The notes beneath the pieces are model-generated. The model saw nothing but the letters and a program-made list of their open reading frames with translations, was not told the DNA's origin and ran no database searches. Below are positions 53,198-63,436 of a stretch of DNA of 64,000 nucleotides, piece after piece. Numbering within the stretch: position 1 is the stretch's first letter; the number at the start of each line of letters is the position of its first letter. Made by a program: the position numbers and the translations under genes. The stretch spans positions 62,001 through 126,000 of the forward strand of contig NZ_CP089928.1 of NCBI RefSeq assembly GCF_021290385.1, given 5' to 3'. Source of the DNA: Microbulbifer sp. YPW16 (lineage in GTDB: Bacteria > Pseudomonadota > Gammaproteobacteria > Pseudomonadales > Cellvibrionaceae).

Positions 53198-54814
53198 CTA
53201 TTTAATCTCCTCGATCTCCCCAGCGCGCCACTCCTTGGTAAAGAAGGGCTCCAGCGGGCTGTAGAGCCGCAGAATAGTGAACCAGCCCTTTCCCGGGGTT
53301 GTCTGGATCCAGTTACCACTTGCTACACCGTCTGGTTGCTTCGGAGCGAAGTAAATAGTGGTTGATCCATCGCGACCTGGTTTGGCTGCCGGGGTTGGAT
53401 AGGACTGGCTGCCAGCGCGTGGAAAGCGCTGCGGTGTTGCCAGCATGGAACGGGTCTGGTTGTCATAGGCGGTCAGCGACCAGAATTTTCCCGCCGGTAT
53501 GTCCTTCGGCAGTGTGACCCTGTAGGTCTTGGCGCCGTCGAACGGTTCGCCGTTGGCGTCCGTAAAACCCATCAGGTATTGGGAGCCGACGTCGGGAATG
53601 CGCATGATCATCCCCGGCGAGTCGAGTGTATAGGCGAAATAAAAGGCAGTACGGGAGTCAAGTGTGCGTGCACCGGTGGGAGGGAAGGGCTTGAACATGC
53701 CGTCTTTGGTGAACTTTGGCGGCGGTGTTTCGAAAAAGGCGCCGCCTTCCCATAACATATTGCCCCACATGGAATCGGGGTAATAGGCCCAGTCCGGGTG
53801 GACCATGGGCCAGCGCCAGTTGAGAATGCGGCCAGTGGCGTTGCCTGCGGCGGCGGCATCGGTCAGGATCTTCTTCATCCGCACGTCGGGCTTGAAAGGC
53901 TTACCCCGGACGATGCCGATTGCTGCCAGTTGGCCCGCCAGTTCCACGTCGTAACTTCCCGCAGGTTCATTCTGCAGGTTTGCGTTAATCATTTCGAAGA
54001 AGCCGAAGTCACTCGGGGGAATTGTGTTGAATTTCTTTCCGCTTGCCTCGATAAAATGAGTCTCGGGAACCGGGGGATTCTTGCCAAGACGCACCTTGCC
54101 TTCCAGTGCCGTGGCGATACTGGTGCCATGGCCGCCAGGGGTATAGGGGTATATTTTCAGGGATTTGCGGATATTGGCCACGGCCGGGGCGGGGTCATTG
54201 TCCACCAGGTAGGTTCGGGCGGCGTAGAGGAGGTGGTTGGTTTTGGAGTGTGCGATAAAGAAGCCACCCTCCGGCAATGAGCCCTCATATCCAGGTGGAA
54301 CCAGTAGATACTTGCCACCCGCACCGCGATCGGGACCGGGAAACCCGATGTCGATTACCCAGTTGAACCACATGTCGTTTATGGTCCCCAGACCCATCGA
54401 AGGCTGTTCCAGTACCAGTGGTCCCTTCGACAGGTCCAAAACTGCCATGTAATAGACAGTGTCCGCATTCGCGGTCAAAAACAGCGAATTGGAGTCCATC
54501 AATTCGGAGAATATGACGATGTCGTTGTCCTTCGCCCCGATGCTGTGCAGGCCTTCCCGAATTGCGTAAGCCGATGCCCCGCGAAAGCTGTTGTTGAAGG
54601 CCTCCAGGGCACGGGTGAAGTCCAGGGTGTCACGGACAGTCCGGGCAGTGTCCGGGGTCGGGACCCCATTGACGAATTCCAGGGTGCCTATTCGGGTGTC
54701 GATCTTATCTGGTGTGGTAATTGCTGCCGGCACTTCGGGGGCAGCGTGCGCTGGTGCAAAGGCGAATATGGTTGTTGCCAGAGCACTGTAAACCAGGCTC
54801 TTGAGATAGATCAC
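53198..54814 (-). CDS. DUF1254/DUF1214 domain exported protein
   Basis: A 538-residue protein starting at GTG 54814 (GGAG 8 bp before) so that a good signal peptide (cleavage about residue 25, PAHA|AP) is formed; an in-frame TTG at 54901 is less likely. The N-terminal half is DUF1254 (GTLEFVNGVPTPDT, TANADTVYYMAVLDLSKGPLVLEQP, GGKYLLVPPGY) and the C-terminal half DUF1214 (RTAFYFAYTLDSPGM, DIPAGKFWSLTAYD). Function of these domains is unknown; they recur near sulfatases and DUF3604 in marine bacteria, as far as I recall. Confidence 0.88.
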   Translation of the reverse strand: MIYLKSLVYSALATTIFAFAPAHAAPEVPAAITTPDKIDTRIGTLEFVNGVPTPDTARTVRDTLDFTRALEAFNNSFRGASAYAIREGLHSIGAKDNDIVIFSELMDSNSLFLTANADTVYYMAVLDLSKGPLVLEQPSMGLGTINDMWFNWVIDIGFPGPDRGAGGKYLLVPPGYEGSLPEGGFFIAHSKTNHLLYAARTYLVDNDPAPAVANIRKSLKIYPYTPGGHGTSIATALEGKVRLGKNPPVPETHFIEASGKKFNTIPPSDFGFFEMINANLQNEPAGSYDVELAGQLAAIGIVRGKPFKPDVRMKKILTDAAAAGNATGRILNWRWPMVHPDWAYYPDSMWGNMLWEGGAFFETPPPKFTKDGMFKPFPPTGARTLDSRTAFYFAYTLDSPGMIMRIPDVGSQYLMGFTDANGEPFDGAKTYRVTLPKDIPAGKFWSLTAYDNQTRSMLATPQRFPRAGSQSYPTPAAKPGRDGSTTIYFAPKQPDGVASGNWIQTTPGKGWFTILRLYSPLEPFFTKEWRAGEIEEIK

Positions 54815-55065
54815 TTGTTTCACTCCGGGAAAAAGGTCGCCTTCAAGAGTAAAGTTGATTCTGGGTGTCACTGAGCTACTGGATGGAAAGAGTGCCGCCA
54901 ATCATGGCAACTACTATATATGCTGTATTGAGGCGGTGGAGTCAAAGGGGGGCCAGTGCCCTCGAAATCCGGCCACTGGTTTCGGCGCTATTCATCATTG
55001 GCGCCCATTGATGCCGCTAAGGCAAATCATTAACTTCAACAAACAGCAGAAAACTGGAAGCACCA

Positions 55066-56178
55066 ATGGCCCAAGGCTCCAAGAAAGCGGTTTTCTATGC
55101 CATCTGCGTCAATGGCATCATCACCGTACTGAAAGGATTTGCAGCCCTTGCAACACATTCGGCCGCAATGATGAATGAAGCGGTACACAGCCTGATGGAC
55201 ACACTCAACCAGGTGTTCCTGATGATCGGTCTGTTGCGTGGTGGCCGGCCGGCCGACGAGAATTACGCCTTCGGCCACGGCCAGAAAAAGTACCTCTGGA
55301 ACCTGTGGAGCGCCATTGGCCTGTTTTCCATCGGCTGTGGCCTGGGGCTGGCCCACGCCTGGCATGCCTACCACCAGCTGCATGTTTCAGAGCGGCCGAC
55401 CGTGGTGTCGATCCTGGGCGTGGAAATTGCCCCAATCTGGATCTCCGCCGTGGTGCTGTTTATTGCCCTGGTGCTCGAGGCCTATGTGCTGTTAGTGGCG
55501 GCGAAGGAGTTCCGCGCGCAGATGCGTGCCCGGGGGGCCACCAACCCTTTCCGTTTCCTGCGGGAAGCCGACGATCCCACATTGATCGCGGTCTTGCTGG
55601 AGGACTCAATCGCGGTGACCGGTGTAATTCTTGCTGCCACCGGTATCGGCCTGGCCCAGGTAACGGGTGACAAGATCTGGGATATCTGGTTCTCGGTGGC
55701 CATCGCCGTGATGCTGGGCCTGACGGCGATCTTCCTGGGCGCAATCAATATGCGTTTCCTCACCAGTATCCGTGATGTGGATGCCGAGAAGGCTTTTGCG
55801 GAGATCTGCCGGGGGCGCCGGGATATCGAGCGCTTCCATGACCTGCGCTCGGTGATTGTCGACGAGACCCACGTGGTGGTGGTAGCCGAGGTGGAACTGC
55901 GCGAGGAAGTGCTGGTAAGGGATATGCGTGAGCGCATCCAGGCCCACGAAAAAGCACTGCTGGAGCGGGTGCCCGAGCATCGGCGCACTGAAGCGGTCCG
56001 GGCCTACGCCCAGGACCGCGCGGTGGTCCAGGCCACGCTGGAGCGCACCGAGCGGGTGATCGACGAACTGGAATCGGAACTCAAGGCGCGCTGCCCGCAG
56101 GTGTTCCACCTCACGGTAGAGGTGGAGGGGATTGCCCAGTCGTCGGTCCTGGATGAGCCCGGAGAGTTGTTATCCTGA
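55066..56178 (+). CDS. Cation diffusion facilitator (CDF) family metal transporter
   Basis: A 370-residue inner-membrane exporter of divalent metals (Zn, Mn or Fe likely). Six hydrophobic helices end about residue 220; helix 2 has HSLMDTLNQ and helix 5 LLEDSIAVTG, the HxxxD and (H/D)xxxD metal pairs of the family. The long C-terminal cytoplasmic part (about 220-370) includes a metal-type domain and a Glu/Arg-rich helical extension (RTERVIDELESELKARC) longer than usual. The gene faces away from the DUF1254 gene. Confidence 0.88.
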   Translation: MAQGSKKAVFYAICVNGIITVLKGFAALATHSAAMMNEAVHSLMDTLNQVFLMIGLLRGGRPADENYAFGHGQKKYLWNLWSAIGLFSIGCGLGLAHAWHAYHQLHVSERPTVVSILGVEIAPIWISAVVLFIALVLEAYVLLVAAKEFRAQMRARGATNPFRFLREADDPTLIAVLLEDSIAVTGVILAATGIGLAQVTGDKIWDIWFSVAIAVMLGLTAIFLGAINMRFLTSIRDVDAEKAFAEICRGRRDIERFHDLRSVIVDETHVVVVAEVELREEVLVRDMRERIQAHEKALLERVPEHRRTEAVRAYAQDRAVVQATLERTERVIDELESELKARCPQVFHLTVEVEGIAQSSVLDEPGELLS

Positions 56179-56388
56179 GCGCGCCGCGTTAGGCTCTCCG
56201 CCCGCACGGTCACGTGCGGTGACAGCCCGTTTCAGGCTGGAAAACCAGTGTTTTTGTGACTGCAGCAAGGGCTCTGTTCACGCCGGTTGGCGGTGCAGCA
56301 CCTTTACCTGATTCCCGAACAATGAATGCTGCGTGCCGGTGCGAATGGCCGGCGGCAGTTCGATATACTTCCAAGAAATACCGAGTCG

Positions 56389-58068
56389 ATGACCAACGAA
56401 GATAAACGCCCCCTCTATATTCCCCACGCCGGTCCGTCCCTGCTGGAGATGCCCCTGCTGAACAAGGGCAGCGCCTTTACCCTGAAAGAGCGGCTGGAAT
56501 TTAACCTGGTGGGGCTGCTGCCGAACAATGTAGAGACCATCGAGGAACAGGCGCGCCGCGCTTATCACCAGTACCAGCAGTGCAACTCCGACCTGGAGCG
56601 GCATATCTATCTGCGCGCTATCCAGGATGACAATGAGACCCTGTTTTTCCGCCTGATCGAGGAGCATATCGAGGAGATGCTGCCGATCATCTACACCCCG
56701 ACGGTGGGCAAGGCCTGTGAGGAGTTCTCCAATATTTACCGCAACCACCGCGGCCTGTTTGTGTCCTACCCGGACCGCGAGTATATGGATGACATCCTGC
56801 GCAGTGCCACCAAGGACAATGTGAAGGTAATCGTCGTCACTGACGGTGAGCGGATCCTGGGGCTGGGCGACCAGGGCATTGGCGGTATGGGTATCCCCAT
56901 CGGCAAGCTGTCCCTGTATACCGCCTGTGGAGGCATCAGCCCGGCTTACACCCTGCCGGTGACCCTGGATGTGGGGACCAACAACCGCACCCTGCTGAAT
57001 GACCCCATGTATATGGGCTGGCGCCACGAGCGTGTGTCGCAGGAGGAGTACGATGAGTTTGTGGCCGAATTTATTGCGGCGTGTAAGCGGCGCTGGCCCA
57101 AGGTGCTGGTCCAGTTCGAGGATTTTGCCCAGACCAATGCCATGCCGTTGCTGGAGAAGTATCGCGATGAGCTGTGCTGCTTCAACGATGATATCCAGGG
57201 GACCGCTGCGGTTGCCCTGGGAACCATGCTGGCAGCCTGCAAGGCCCGTGGCGAGAGCCTGAGCGACCAGCGTGTGCTGGTCGTGGGGGCCGGCTCGGCC
57301 GGTTGTGGTATCGCCGAGCAGGTGGTCAAGGCCATGGTGGACGAGGGAACGAATGAATCCAGGGCCCGCGAAAACCTGCTGATGTTCGATCGCTACGGCC
57401 TGGTAACCAGTGATATGAAAGGCCTGCACGGCTTCCAGTCACGCCTCGCCCAGGATCCGGCCAAATACCCAGGTGTAAGCGAGTGGGACCTGCTGCAGCT
57501 GGTGCAGGCGGTCAAGCCCACCATCCTGATTGGTGTTTCGGGGCAGGGTGGCCTGTTTTCCCAGGAAGTGATCGAGGCGCTCCATGCAGGCTGCCCGCGG
57601 CCGCTGGTGATGCCACTGTCGAATCCCACATCCCGCGCCGAGGCCAGCCCGAAGGAAATCCTCACCTGGACCCGGGGCGAGGCCATGGTGGCCACCGGCA
57701 GCCCCTTCGAGCCGGTGGAGCTGGATGGACATTCGTACCGGATCGCCCAGTGCAATAACGTCTATATATTTCCGGGGGTTGGCCTGGGTGTTATCGCCGC
57801 CGGTGCCTCACGGGTGACCGACGGTATGCTGATGGCGGCCTCCAACGCCCTGGCTGAAAACGCACCGGTGGCCAAAACCGGTGAAGGTGCGTTGCTGCCG
57901 GCCCTTTCCAACATTCGCGAGATCACCAGGTATATTGCCCTGAAGGTGGGCCAGCAGGCCCAGGAAGATGGCGTGGCGCCGGTTGTGAGCGAGGAGAAGC
58001 TGAGTGCCTCCATCGAGCGCAATTTCTGGTACCCCGGTTACCGCAAGTACCGTCGGCGTTCGTTCTGA
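56389..58068 (+). CDS. maeA: NAD-dependent malic enzyme
   Basis: A 559-residue malic enzyme that oxidises and decarboxylates malate to pyruvate. It has the usual [15 protein letters not shown] start, [17 protein letters not shown], the metal/substrate segment [15 protein letters not shown], and the NAD loop [17 protein letters not shown]. The ATG at 56389 fits the family length (560-565). It lies 210 bp after the CDF gene, whose space has no clear operator. A REP-type palindrome follows its stop. Confidence 0.93.
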   Translation: MTNEDKRPLYIPHAGPSLLEMPLLNKGSAFTLKERLEFNLVGLLPNNVETIEEQARRAYHQYQQCNSDLERHIYLRAIQDDNETLFFRLIEEHIEEMLPIIYTPTVGKACEEFSNIYRNHRGLFVSYPDREYMDDILRSATKDNVKVIVVTDGERILGLGDQGIGGMGIPIGKLSLYTACGGISPAYTLPVTLDVGTNNRTLLNDPMYMGWRHERVSQEEYDEFVAEFIAACKRRWPKVLVQFEDFAQTNAMPLLEKYRDELCCFNDDIQGTAAVALGTMLAACKARGESLSDQRVLVVGAGSAGCGIAEQVVKAMVDEGTNESRARENLLMFDRYGLVTSDMKGLHGFQSRLAQDPAKYPGVSEWDLLQLVQAVKPTILIGVSGQGGLFSQEVIEALHAGCPRPLVMPLSNPTSRAEASPKEILTWTRGEAMVATGSPFEPVELDGHSYRIAQCNNVYIFPGVGLGVIAAGASRVTDGMLMAASNALAENAPVAKTGEGALLPALSNIREITRYIALKVGQQAQEDGVAPVVSEEKLSASIERNFWYPGYRKYRRRSF

Positions 58069-58075
58069 TATGTCA

Positions 58076-58110
58076 CCCTGTAGAAGCGGCCCATGGCCGC
58101 TCCTACAGGG
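58076..58110. repeat. REP-like palindrome after the malic enzyme gene
   Basis: CCCTGTAG-A-AGCGGCC and GGCCGCTCCTACAGGG pair around CAT with one mismatch. It belongs to the same family as the copies near 14559 and 34411 and probably also terminates between these convergent genes. Confidence 0.8.
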
Positions 58111-58124
58111 AACTTTTCCTTCCG

Positions 58125-58952
58125 CTAACCCGATTCCTGTAGCGTCGAGGACTGCCTGCGCAACACCCGCACCAGCACCATGCTGCATATCCGGTAAAAC
58201 AGCCGCGGGAACACCCGGTTGGCGAATGCGGTGAGCTTGCCCCTGGTGCCCGGGATAATCTGCCACTTGCCCCGGTCCAGTCCCGCCAGTATCTCGTCGC
58301 AGGCGGTATCCACATCAAGGGAACCGGCGACCTTGCGCAATTCCATCGACACCGGGTTGCCGTCCAGCTTCTCCTTTTCCACCATCGGCGTGCGCACCTC
58401 TGCCGGGCAGATACAGCTGACGCCGATGCCCAGTGGCTGGTATTCGAACCTGAGGGTAGTGGCCAGCCCCACCACGCCGAATTTGGATGCGCCGTAGGCG
58501 GCGTAGCCGTAGTTGCTGGTGAGGCCGGCAAGGGAGGCTACCAGGGCCAGGCGGGAACCGGGTTGCAGGTGGGGCAGCACGGCGCTGGCAAAGTGGAAGC
58601 TGCCATTCAGGTTGACGTCCACCACACGGTGGAATTCTTCTGGAGAAAGGTCGGGGAATGCCCGGTTGACGACAATACCCGCAGAATTGAGTGCGAGCTG
58701 CGGGTTGCCGAATGCTGCCACCGCCTGTTCGGTTGCGGTCTGCAGAGTTTCCTGGTGGGTGACATCGGCCTGGAAAAATTGCCAGCGGCAGTTGCCCTGT
58801 TCGGCGGCATCCCGTAGCTGCTCCCCTGCCTGGTCGGGCAGTTTCAGGTCGAGCACGGAAACACTGGTACCCCGGCGCAGGAGGCGCAGGGCAATGCCCA
58901 GGCCCAGTCCACTGCCGGCCCCGCTGATTACAGCATGAGTCCAGTTGATCAT
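58125..58952 (-). CDS. Short-chain dehydrogenase/reductase
   Basis: A 275-residue classical SDR: cofactor loop VISGAGSGLGLGIAL (residues about 8-22), ALNSAG, catalytic Ser in LVASLAGLTSNY and YGAYGASK-type YxxxK (YAAYGASK). The ATG at 58952 has GGGGAG 8 bp upstream. The hydrophobic, basic C-terminal end (RVFPRLFYRICSMVLVRVLRR) suggests membrane contact. It is the last gene of the series of minus-strand genes from the ABC exporter, 102 bp after the HlyD gene. The substrate is unknown. Confidence 0.9.
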   Translation of the reverse strand: MINWTHAVISGAGSGLGLGIALRLLRRGTSVSVLDLKLPDQAGEQLRDAAEQGNCRWQFFQADVTHQETLQTATEQAVAAFGNPQLALNSAGIVVNRAFPDLSPEEFHRVVDVNLNGSFHFASAVLPHLQPGSRLALVASLAGLTSNYGYAAYGASKFGVVGLATTLRFEYQPLGIGVSCICPAEVRTPMVEKEKLDGNPVSMELRKVAGSLDVDTACDEILAGLDRGKWQIIPGTRGKLTAFANRVFPRLFYRICSMVLVRVLRRQSSTLQESG

Positions 58953-59054
58953 TATTGTTCTCCCCAACGCTGGTCCGGCAAGTCTGGCATATGGCGCGTT
59001 ACCGGGCAATCTGTGGGCCCGGAGCGAAACCAAGGGGGGCAACAATGCAGGCGA

Positions 59055-60263
59055 TTACAGATGCCGGGCTTCCACCTCCACGCCGTCCTCGATCCGTTCG
59101 CTGGGATGCAGTACCAGTGTCTCTCCTTCGCTGAGCCCATCGAGCACTTGTGCCTGCTGGCCATTGTTGTGCCCGATTGCGACGACCACCCGCTCGGCGC
59201 GGTCGTTGATTACCCGGAACACAGCCCACTCACCCTGGTACCGGAAGAGAGCACCGGTAGGCACCTGCAGGATATCCTCGCCACGCCAGATGCGCACCGC
59301 CGCGTCTACGCGGTAGCCATGCCCGAGTCGCTGCCAGCTTTCCCGCGGGTCGGTGAAGTCGATGATGACATTGACGCGCTGCTCCTCGATACCCAGGGCA
59401 GAAATCTTGGTAAAACCAAACGGCTCCACCAGGCGGACCTTGCCATTCAGGGGCTTTGCGCCGCCCCAGCTGGTCATACGGACATAATCCCCCGCTTCGA
59501 CCTGGACCGCATCCCTGGAAAGCAGGTCGACTACTATCTCCAGCTGGGCCGGGTTGCCGATTTCCAGCAGGGGCGTCCCGGCATTCACCACGTTTTCACT
59601 TTCCTGCCGCACCTGCAGCACCCGGCCACTCACCGGGGCCTTGACCCTGACAATATCCTCGGGGCTGACCGGCTTGCCCTGCCGTGGTTCAATCAGGGCA
59701 GCGCGAGCGCTTTCCAGCTCGCTACGGCGAACATTCTCAGCGGCTTCGGCAGTGTCCACCGCCGCTTCGGCACTGTCGAGGGCCAGTTCTATCCGCTCCA
59801 GTTCCACTCTCGAGATATGGTCTTTCTTGATCAGGGCCCGGGCGCGCCGCGCATCAGCCTGCGCGAAATTGAGTTGTGCTCGCGCATCCCGGAGTTCCGC
59901 CCGGGCCAGCTCCAGCGCTGACTCCGCACTGCGCACCGCTGCCGCTGCCTGGTTGCGGGTGCGTTCGTCGAGAAACTGCGGGTGGGTAGGGAGAAGTTGC
60001 GCCAGCTCGGACTCCCCGGCAGTAACGTTATCACCAACCTCGTTCTCCACCCGTAGGAGGTAGCCGGTCACCGGGGCGGAAACCACGAAGACATCCCGGA
60101 CCCGGGTGTAGCCCTCGTCGCGCACGTAGACCTCCAGGGGGCCGCGGGTAACCCGGGTAAGGTCCACCGGCACTGGCTCGGGCAGGAATGCGTAGGCAAA
60201 GAAGAGCCCCAGGCCAGCCAGCAGCCCGATAATTACCAGTCGGCGCAGGAGGTTTGCGCGCAT
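59055..60263 (-). CDS. Periplasmic adaptor (HlyD/membrane fusion protein) of an ABC exporter
   Basis: A 402-residue adaptor with one N-terminal anchor helix (LVIIGLLAGLGLFFAYAFL, residues 8-26), a biotinyl-lipoyl-like beta domain (VSAPVTGYLLRVENEVGDNV), a long alpha-helical hairpin (about 80-200, AAAAVRSAESALELARAELRDARAQLNFAQ) and the second half of the beta barrel (VKAPVSGRVLQVRQESENVV). Its start is 1 bp after the permease stop, so they are co-translated. It probably links the FtsX-type permease to an outer-membrane channel or acts alone in lipid/peptide export. Confidence 0.9.
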   Translation of the reverse strand: MRANLLRRLVIIGLLAGLGLFFAYAFLPEPVPVDLTRVTRGPLEVYVRDEGYTRVRDVFVVSAPVTGYLLRVENEVGDNVTAGESELAQLLPTHPQFLDERTRNQAAAAVRSAESALELARAELRDARAQLNFAQADARRARALIKKDHISRVELERIELALDSAEAAVDTAEAAENVRRSELESARAALIEPRQGKPVSPEDIVRVKAPVSGRVLQVRQESENVVNAGTPLLEIGNPAQLEIVVDLLSRDAVQVEAGDYVRMTSWGGAKPLNGKVRLVEPFGFTKISALGIEEQRVNVIIDFTDPRESWQRLGHGYRVDAAVRIWRGEDILQVPTGALFRYQGEWAVFRVINDRAERVVVAIGHNNGQQAQVLDGLSEGETLVLHPSERIEDGVEVEARHL

Positions 60264-60264
60264 A

Positions 60265-62643
60265 TCACTCCCGTGTCTTGAGGACCGCGATCAGGTCCAG
60301 CCTGTCGATGCGCCGGCGTACCAGCAATCCGGAGCCGAGTGCTGCGAGCAGGACCACCAGCGCGGCATAGCCATAGGTGGATGGGCCGATTACCAGCGGG
60401 ATACGGAATAATTCCGTGTCAAAAGACATCACCAGAGTGGCCGCCAGCAGGTAGCCGAGCAGGGCGCCCAGTGGCAGTGCGATTATTGTCAGCAGCCCCA
60501 GCTCGCCCAGCAGGATGTAGGAAATTTCGCCGCGGGTCAGGCCCAGCACCCGCAGGCTGGCCAGTTCCCGGCCGCGTTCCGACAGGGATATGCGCGCGTT
60601 GTTGTAGACCACGCCGACGGCGATCAGTCCGGCGAACAGGGTGTTGAAAAAAACAAAGGTCCCGAGGCTGTCCTGCAGGGTTTCATAAAATGCATTCTGC
60701 GCCTGTTCCTGGAGGCTGACGCCAGCAACCAGCGGGGTGTTCTTCAGTTCCCGGTACAGCGCGTCGGTCTGCAGCGGATCTACCAGCAGGTATGTGCCGT
60801 TGATGGATGTGTCCTCCCCGAGCAGGCGATTCAGGTGCGCCAGGTCCATATAGGCGGCTGTGCCCATGTAGGTCTTCACCACGCCACTGACCGGCACATC
60901 CAGTTCGGGGCGGCGTCCGGTGCGCACCTCCACCCGCAGTAACTCACCCGGCCCGATCTGCAGCAGTTCAGCAAGCTTGTCCGACAGGACAATTCCCGCG
61001 GGCGGAACCTCCACGGGCTTCAGCTCGGTATCCACGACACGGCTCAGTTGTGCGTCCGGCAATATACCGACGATGCTCTCCCGACGCATGCGCGGGCCAT
61101 TGCGCAATACCACCGGGATGGCGCGGAAGGGCTCCGCGGTAATGACGCCGGGCGCATGCATGACATCGTAGATGGCGCGATCGTTGCGTGGGTCGAAGAA
61201 ATTCACGGTCACATCCTGCCGGTCGATGACATTGAAGCTGATATCCACCATATACATCATGGCATCCATCGAGAAACTCGCGCCGATCAGCAACCCCATG
61301 GACATGCCAATGCCCAGCACCGCCATGGCCGCCCGGCGGGGCCAGCGGTAAATATGGCGCAGGATCATGCGAGTGGGCTGGTCGATCCATGCCGACAGGC
61401 GCTCGATCCAGCGGGCCGAGCGGCTGTAGTCGGGGGGAGGCGGGGGAACCATGGCCACCGCGGGTTCCAGTTGCATGACCCGGCGCACCGACGAGAAGGT
61501 GCCGGCCACGGCCACCAGCAGGCTGACCCCGACCGCCACCAGGTAGACCTGCAGGGGCGCGCGAAACAGCAGGAAGGGAAACTTGAAAAAGTCCTGGTAC
61601 ATGTTGGCCAGCCCGCGCCCCAGCCAGGTACCCAGCACGATGCCGACCAGGATCCCGAGTAGCACAATCACACCGATCATCTTCAGGTAATGGATCGCCA
61701 CATCGCGGTCGGTATAGCCAAACGCCTTGAGCAGGCCGATCTGTTCGCGTTCGGTATCTATCAGCCGCCCAACCACGACATTGAGCAGGAAGGTGGCCAC
61801 CAACAGGAAAATGGGTGGCAGGATCCGCCCGATGGTTTCCAGCTGGTCGATTTCGTTGGTCAGGAACTGGTCTGAGATTTGCTGGTCGCGGCCGTACGCA
61901 CCGGTTGCACCATAGCGTTTCAGCAGGGTGTCCAATTGATCGATCAGCGCATCCTCATTACTGCCGGCGGAAGTGAGCAGTACTGCTTCGTTGAAGGCGC
62001 CATCCAGGTCGAACGCATTGGCGAGGGCTTCCCGGTTCATCCACAGCACGCCAAAGCGCTTCTTGTCCGGCACGATTTCCCCGGGTGAAATCGCATAGAT
62101 ATATTCCGGGGACAACACGATGCCGGTGATGGTCAGCCGCTTGCGGGTGCCATTGAGGATGGCGTGGAGATGGTCCCCCGGTCCCAGTCCATGGGCTTCG
62201 GCGAAGGCGTCCAGGGCCAGGACTTCCTCCTCATGTTGTGGGTCCACGTAGCGCCCGCGGCGCAGGACTATGTCGTTGATGTGTGGCGTGGGGACTTCCG
62301 GCAGTGACTGGATTTCGCCGGTAATCGGCGCACTGGAGCCTTCCACATCCAGGATCACACCGGCACGGATTCGGGTTTCCGCCCGGCGCACCCCGGGCAG
62401 GGCAGTGATTTCGTCCAGCAGTGCATTGGGGGCCCGCTTTACCGGTGCGACCACATCCGCAAAGCGGTAGCGCTCGTAGTAGGCGGCGCGGGTTTCGGAA
62501 AGCGACAGCAGCATGCCCCGGGACATCAGGTACATGCCCACGCCACAGCCGATCACAATGGCAATGGCCAGGCCCTGTCCCTTGATGGCCCAGAGGTCGC
62601 GGACAAGTTTGCGGTTCAGTGGCTTGAGCAGTTCTATCAGCAT
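60265..62643 (-). CDS. ABC transporter permease, FtsX-like (MacB/DevC type)
   Basis: A 792-residue permease with two FtsX cores. Helices gather near residues 25-45 and 285-390 (ATFLLNVVVGRLI, VIVLLGILVGIVLGTW) and near 445-465 and 690-780; two large periplasmic parts lie between them. LPPIFLLVATFLLNVVVGRLIDTEREQIGLLKAFGYT and FVFFNTLFAGLIAVGVVYNNARISLSERGRELASLRVLGLTRGE are the coupling segments. Together with the ATPase upstream (27 bp gap) and adaptor downstream it is a complete three-part exporter. Confidence 0.9.
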   Translation of the reverse strand: MLIELLKPLNRKLVRDLWAIKGQGLAIAIVIGCGVGMYLMSRGMLLSLSETRAAYYERYRFADVVAPVKRAPNALLDEITALPGVRRAETRIRAGVILDVEGSSAPITGEIQSLPEVPTPHINDIVLRRGRYVDPQHEEEVLALDAFAEAHGLGPGDHLHAILNGTRKRLTITGIVLSPEYIYAISPGEIVPDKKRFGVLWMNREALANAFDLDGAFNEAVLLTSAGSNEDALIDQLDTLLKRYGATGAYGRDQQISDQFLTNEIDQLETIGRILPPIFLLVATFLLNVVVGRLIDTEREQIGLLKAFGYTDRDVAIHYLKMIGVIVLLGILVGIVLGTWLGRGLANMYQDFFKFPFLLFRAPLQVYLVAVGVSLLVAVAGTFSSVRRVMQLEPAVAMVPPPPPDYSRSARWIERLSAWIDQPTRMILRHIYRWPRRAAMAVLGIGMSMGLLIGASFSMDAMMYMVDISFNVIDRQDVTVNFFDPRNDRAIYDVMHAPGVITAEPFRAIPVVLRNGPRMRRESIVGILPDAQLSRVVDTELKPVEVPPAGIVLSDKLAELLQIGPGELLRVEVRTGRRPELDVPVSGVVKTYMGTAAYMDLAHLNRLLGEDTSINGTYLLVDPLQTDALYRELKNTPLVAGVSLQEQAQNAFYETLQDSLGTFVFFNTLFAGLIAVGVVYNNARISLSERGRELASLRVLGLTRGEISYILLGELGLLTIIALPLGALLGYLLAATLVMSFDTELFRIPLVIGPSTYGYAALVVLLAALGSGLLVRRRIDRLDLIAVLKTRE

Positions 62644-62670
62644 TGGCAGCGCCTGCGGGGTAGACGGCCC

Positions 62671-63399
62671 TTACCAGCTGAGCTGGTCCGGTGCACAGGG
62701 TTCCGGGTGGCGCTCGCTTCTCTGAATACGGCCATCGGCCATATAAAGCACGCGATCGGCCATGTCCGCGATACCGGCATTATGGGTGATGATCATGGTG
62801 GTGGTGTCCAGCTCGCGGTTGGCGCGGGCGATTGCTTCCAGCACCACAATTCCTGTTTTACTGTCGAGCGCGCCGGTGGGTTCGTCGCAGAATAGGACAT
62901 TGGGTTGTTTGGCAATTGCGCGGGCGATGGCGACCCGCTGTTGCTCCCCGCCGGATAGCTGGGCGGGGAAATGTTCCATGCGCTGTTCCAGGCCCACCAG
63001 GCGCAGCGCCTCCTCCGGACGCATGGGGTTCTTTGAAATCTCGGTTACCAGGGCGACATTCTCGCGGGCGGTAAGGCTGGGAATCAGGTTGTAGAACTGG
63101 AACACAAATCCCACATGCTCGCGCCGAAACAGGGTCAGGTGGCGGTCATCGAAGGCTGTCAGTTCACGCCTGCCGAAAAACACCCGCCCCGAAGTGGGGG
63201 AATCGAGTCCACCGAGGATATTCAGCAGGGTCGACTTGCCGCTGCCGGATGGGCCCAGCAATACCACCATCTCCCCGCTGGGAACTTCCAGGTCAACGCC
63301 ACGCAAGGCGTGCACAGTGGCTTCACCGCTGCCATAGGTTTTGGTGAGCTTCTCGGCACGGAACGCGATGGCCTCACTGTCAGTGGCTGTGCTCTCCAT
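62671..63399 (-). CDS. ABC transporter ATP-binding protein (MacB/LolD type)
   Basis: A 242-residue ATPase. Walker A is [11 protein letters not shown] (residues about 43-53), the signature is [15 protein letters not shown] and Walker B is [12 protein letters not shown], then an ITHN His switch. It is the first of the three exporter genes on the minus strand. The energy-giving partner of the FtsX-type permease at 60265. Confidence 0.94.
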   Translation of the reverse strand: MESTATDSEAIAFRAEKLTKTYGSGEATVHALRGVDLEVPSGEMVVLLGPSGSGKSTLLNILGGLDSPTSGRVFFGRRELTAFDDRHLTLFRREHVGFVFQFYNLIPSLTARENVALVTEISKNPMRPEEALRLVGLEQRMEHFPAQLSGGEQQRVAIARAIAKQPNVLFCDEPTGALDSKTGIVVLEAIARANRELDTTTMIITHNAGIADMADRVLYMADGRIQRSERHPEPCAPDQLSW

Positions 63400-63436
63400 C
63401 GAGTGCCTCCATGTACCTGCAGCGCGGCCGGCCTGC

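Noticed and set aside
56278..57429. Minus-strand open frame opposite the malic enzyme gene
   Set aside because: Antisense to a complete malic enzyme; no homology-like features.
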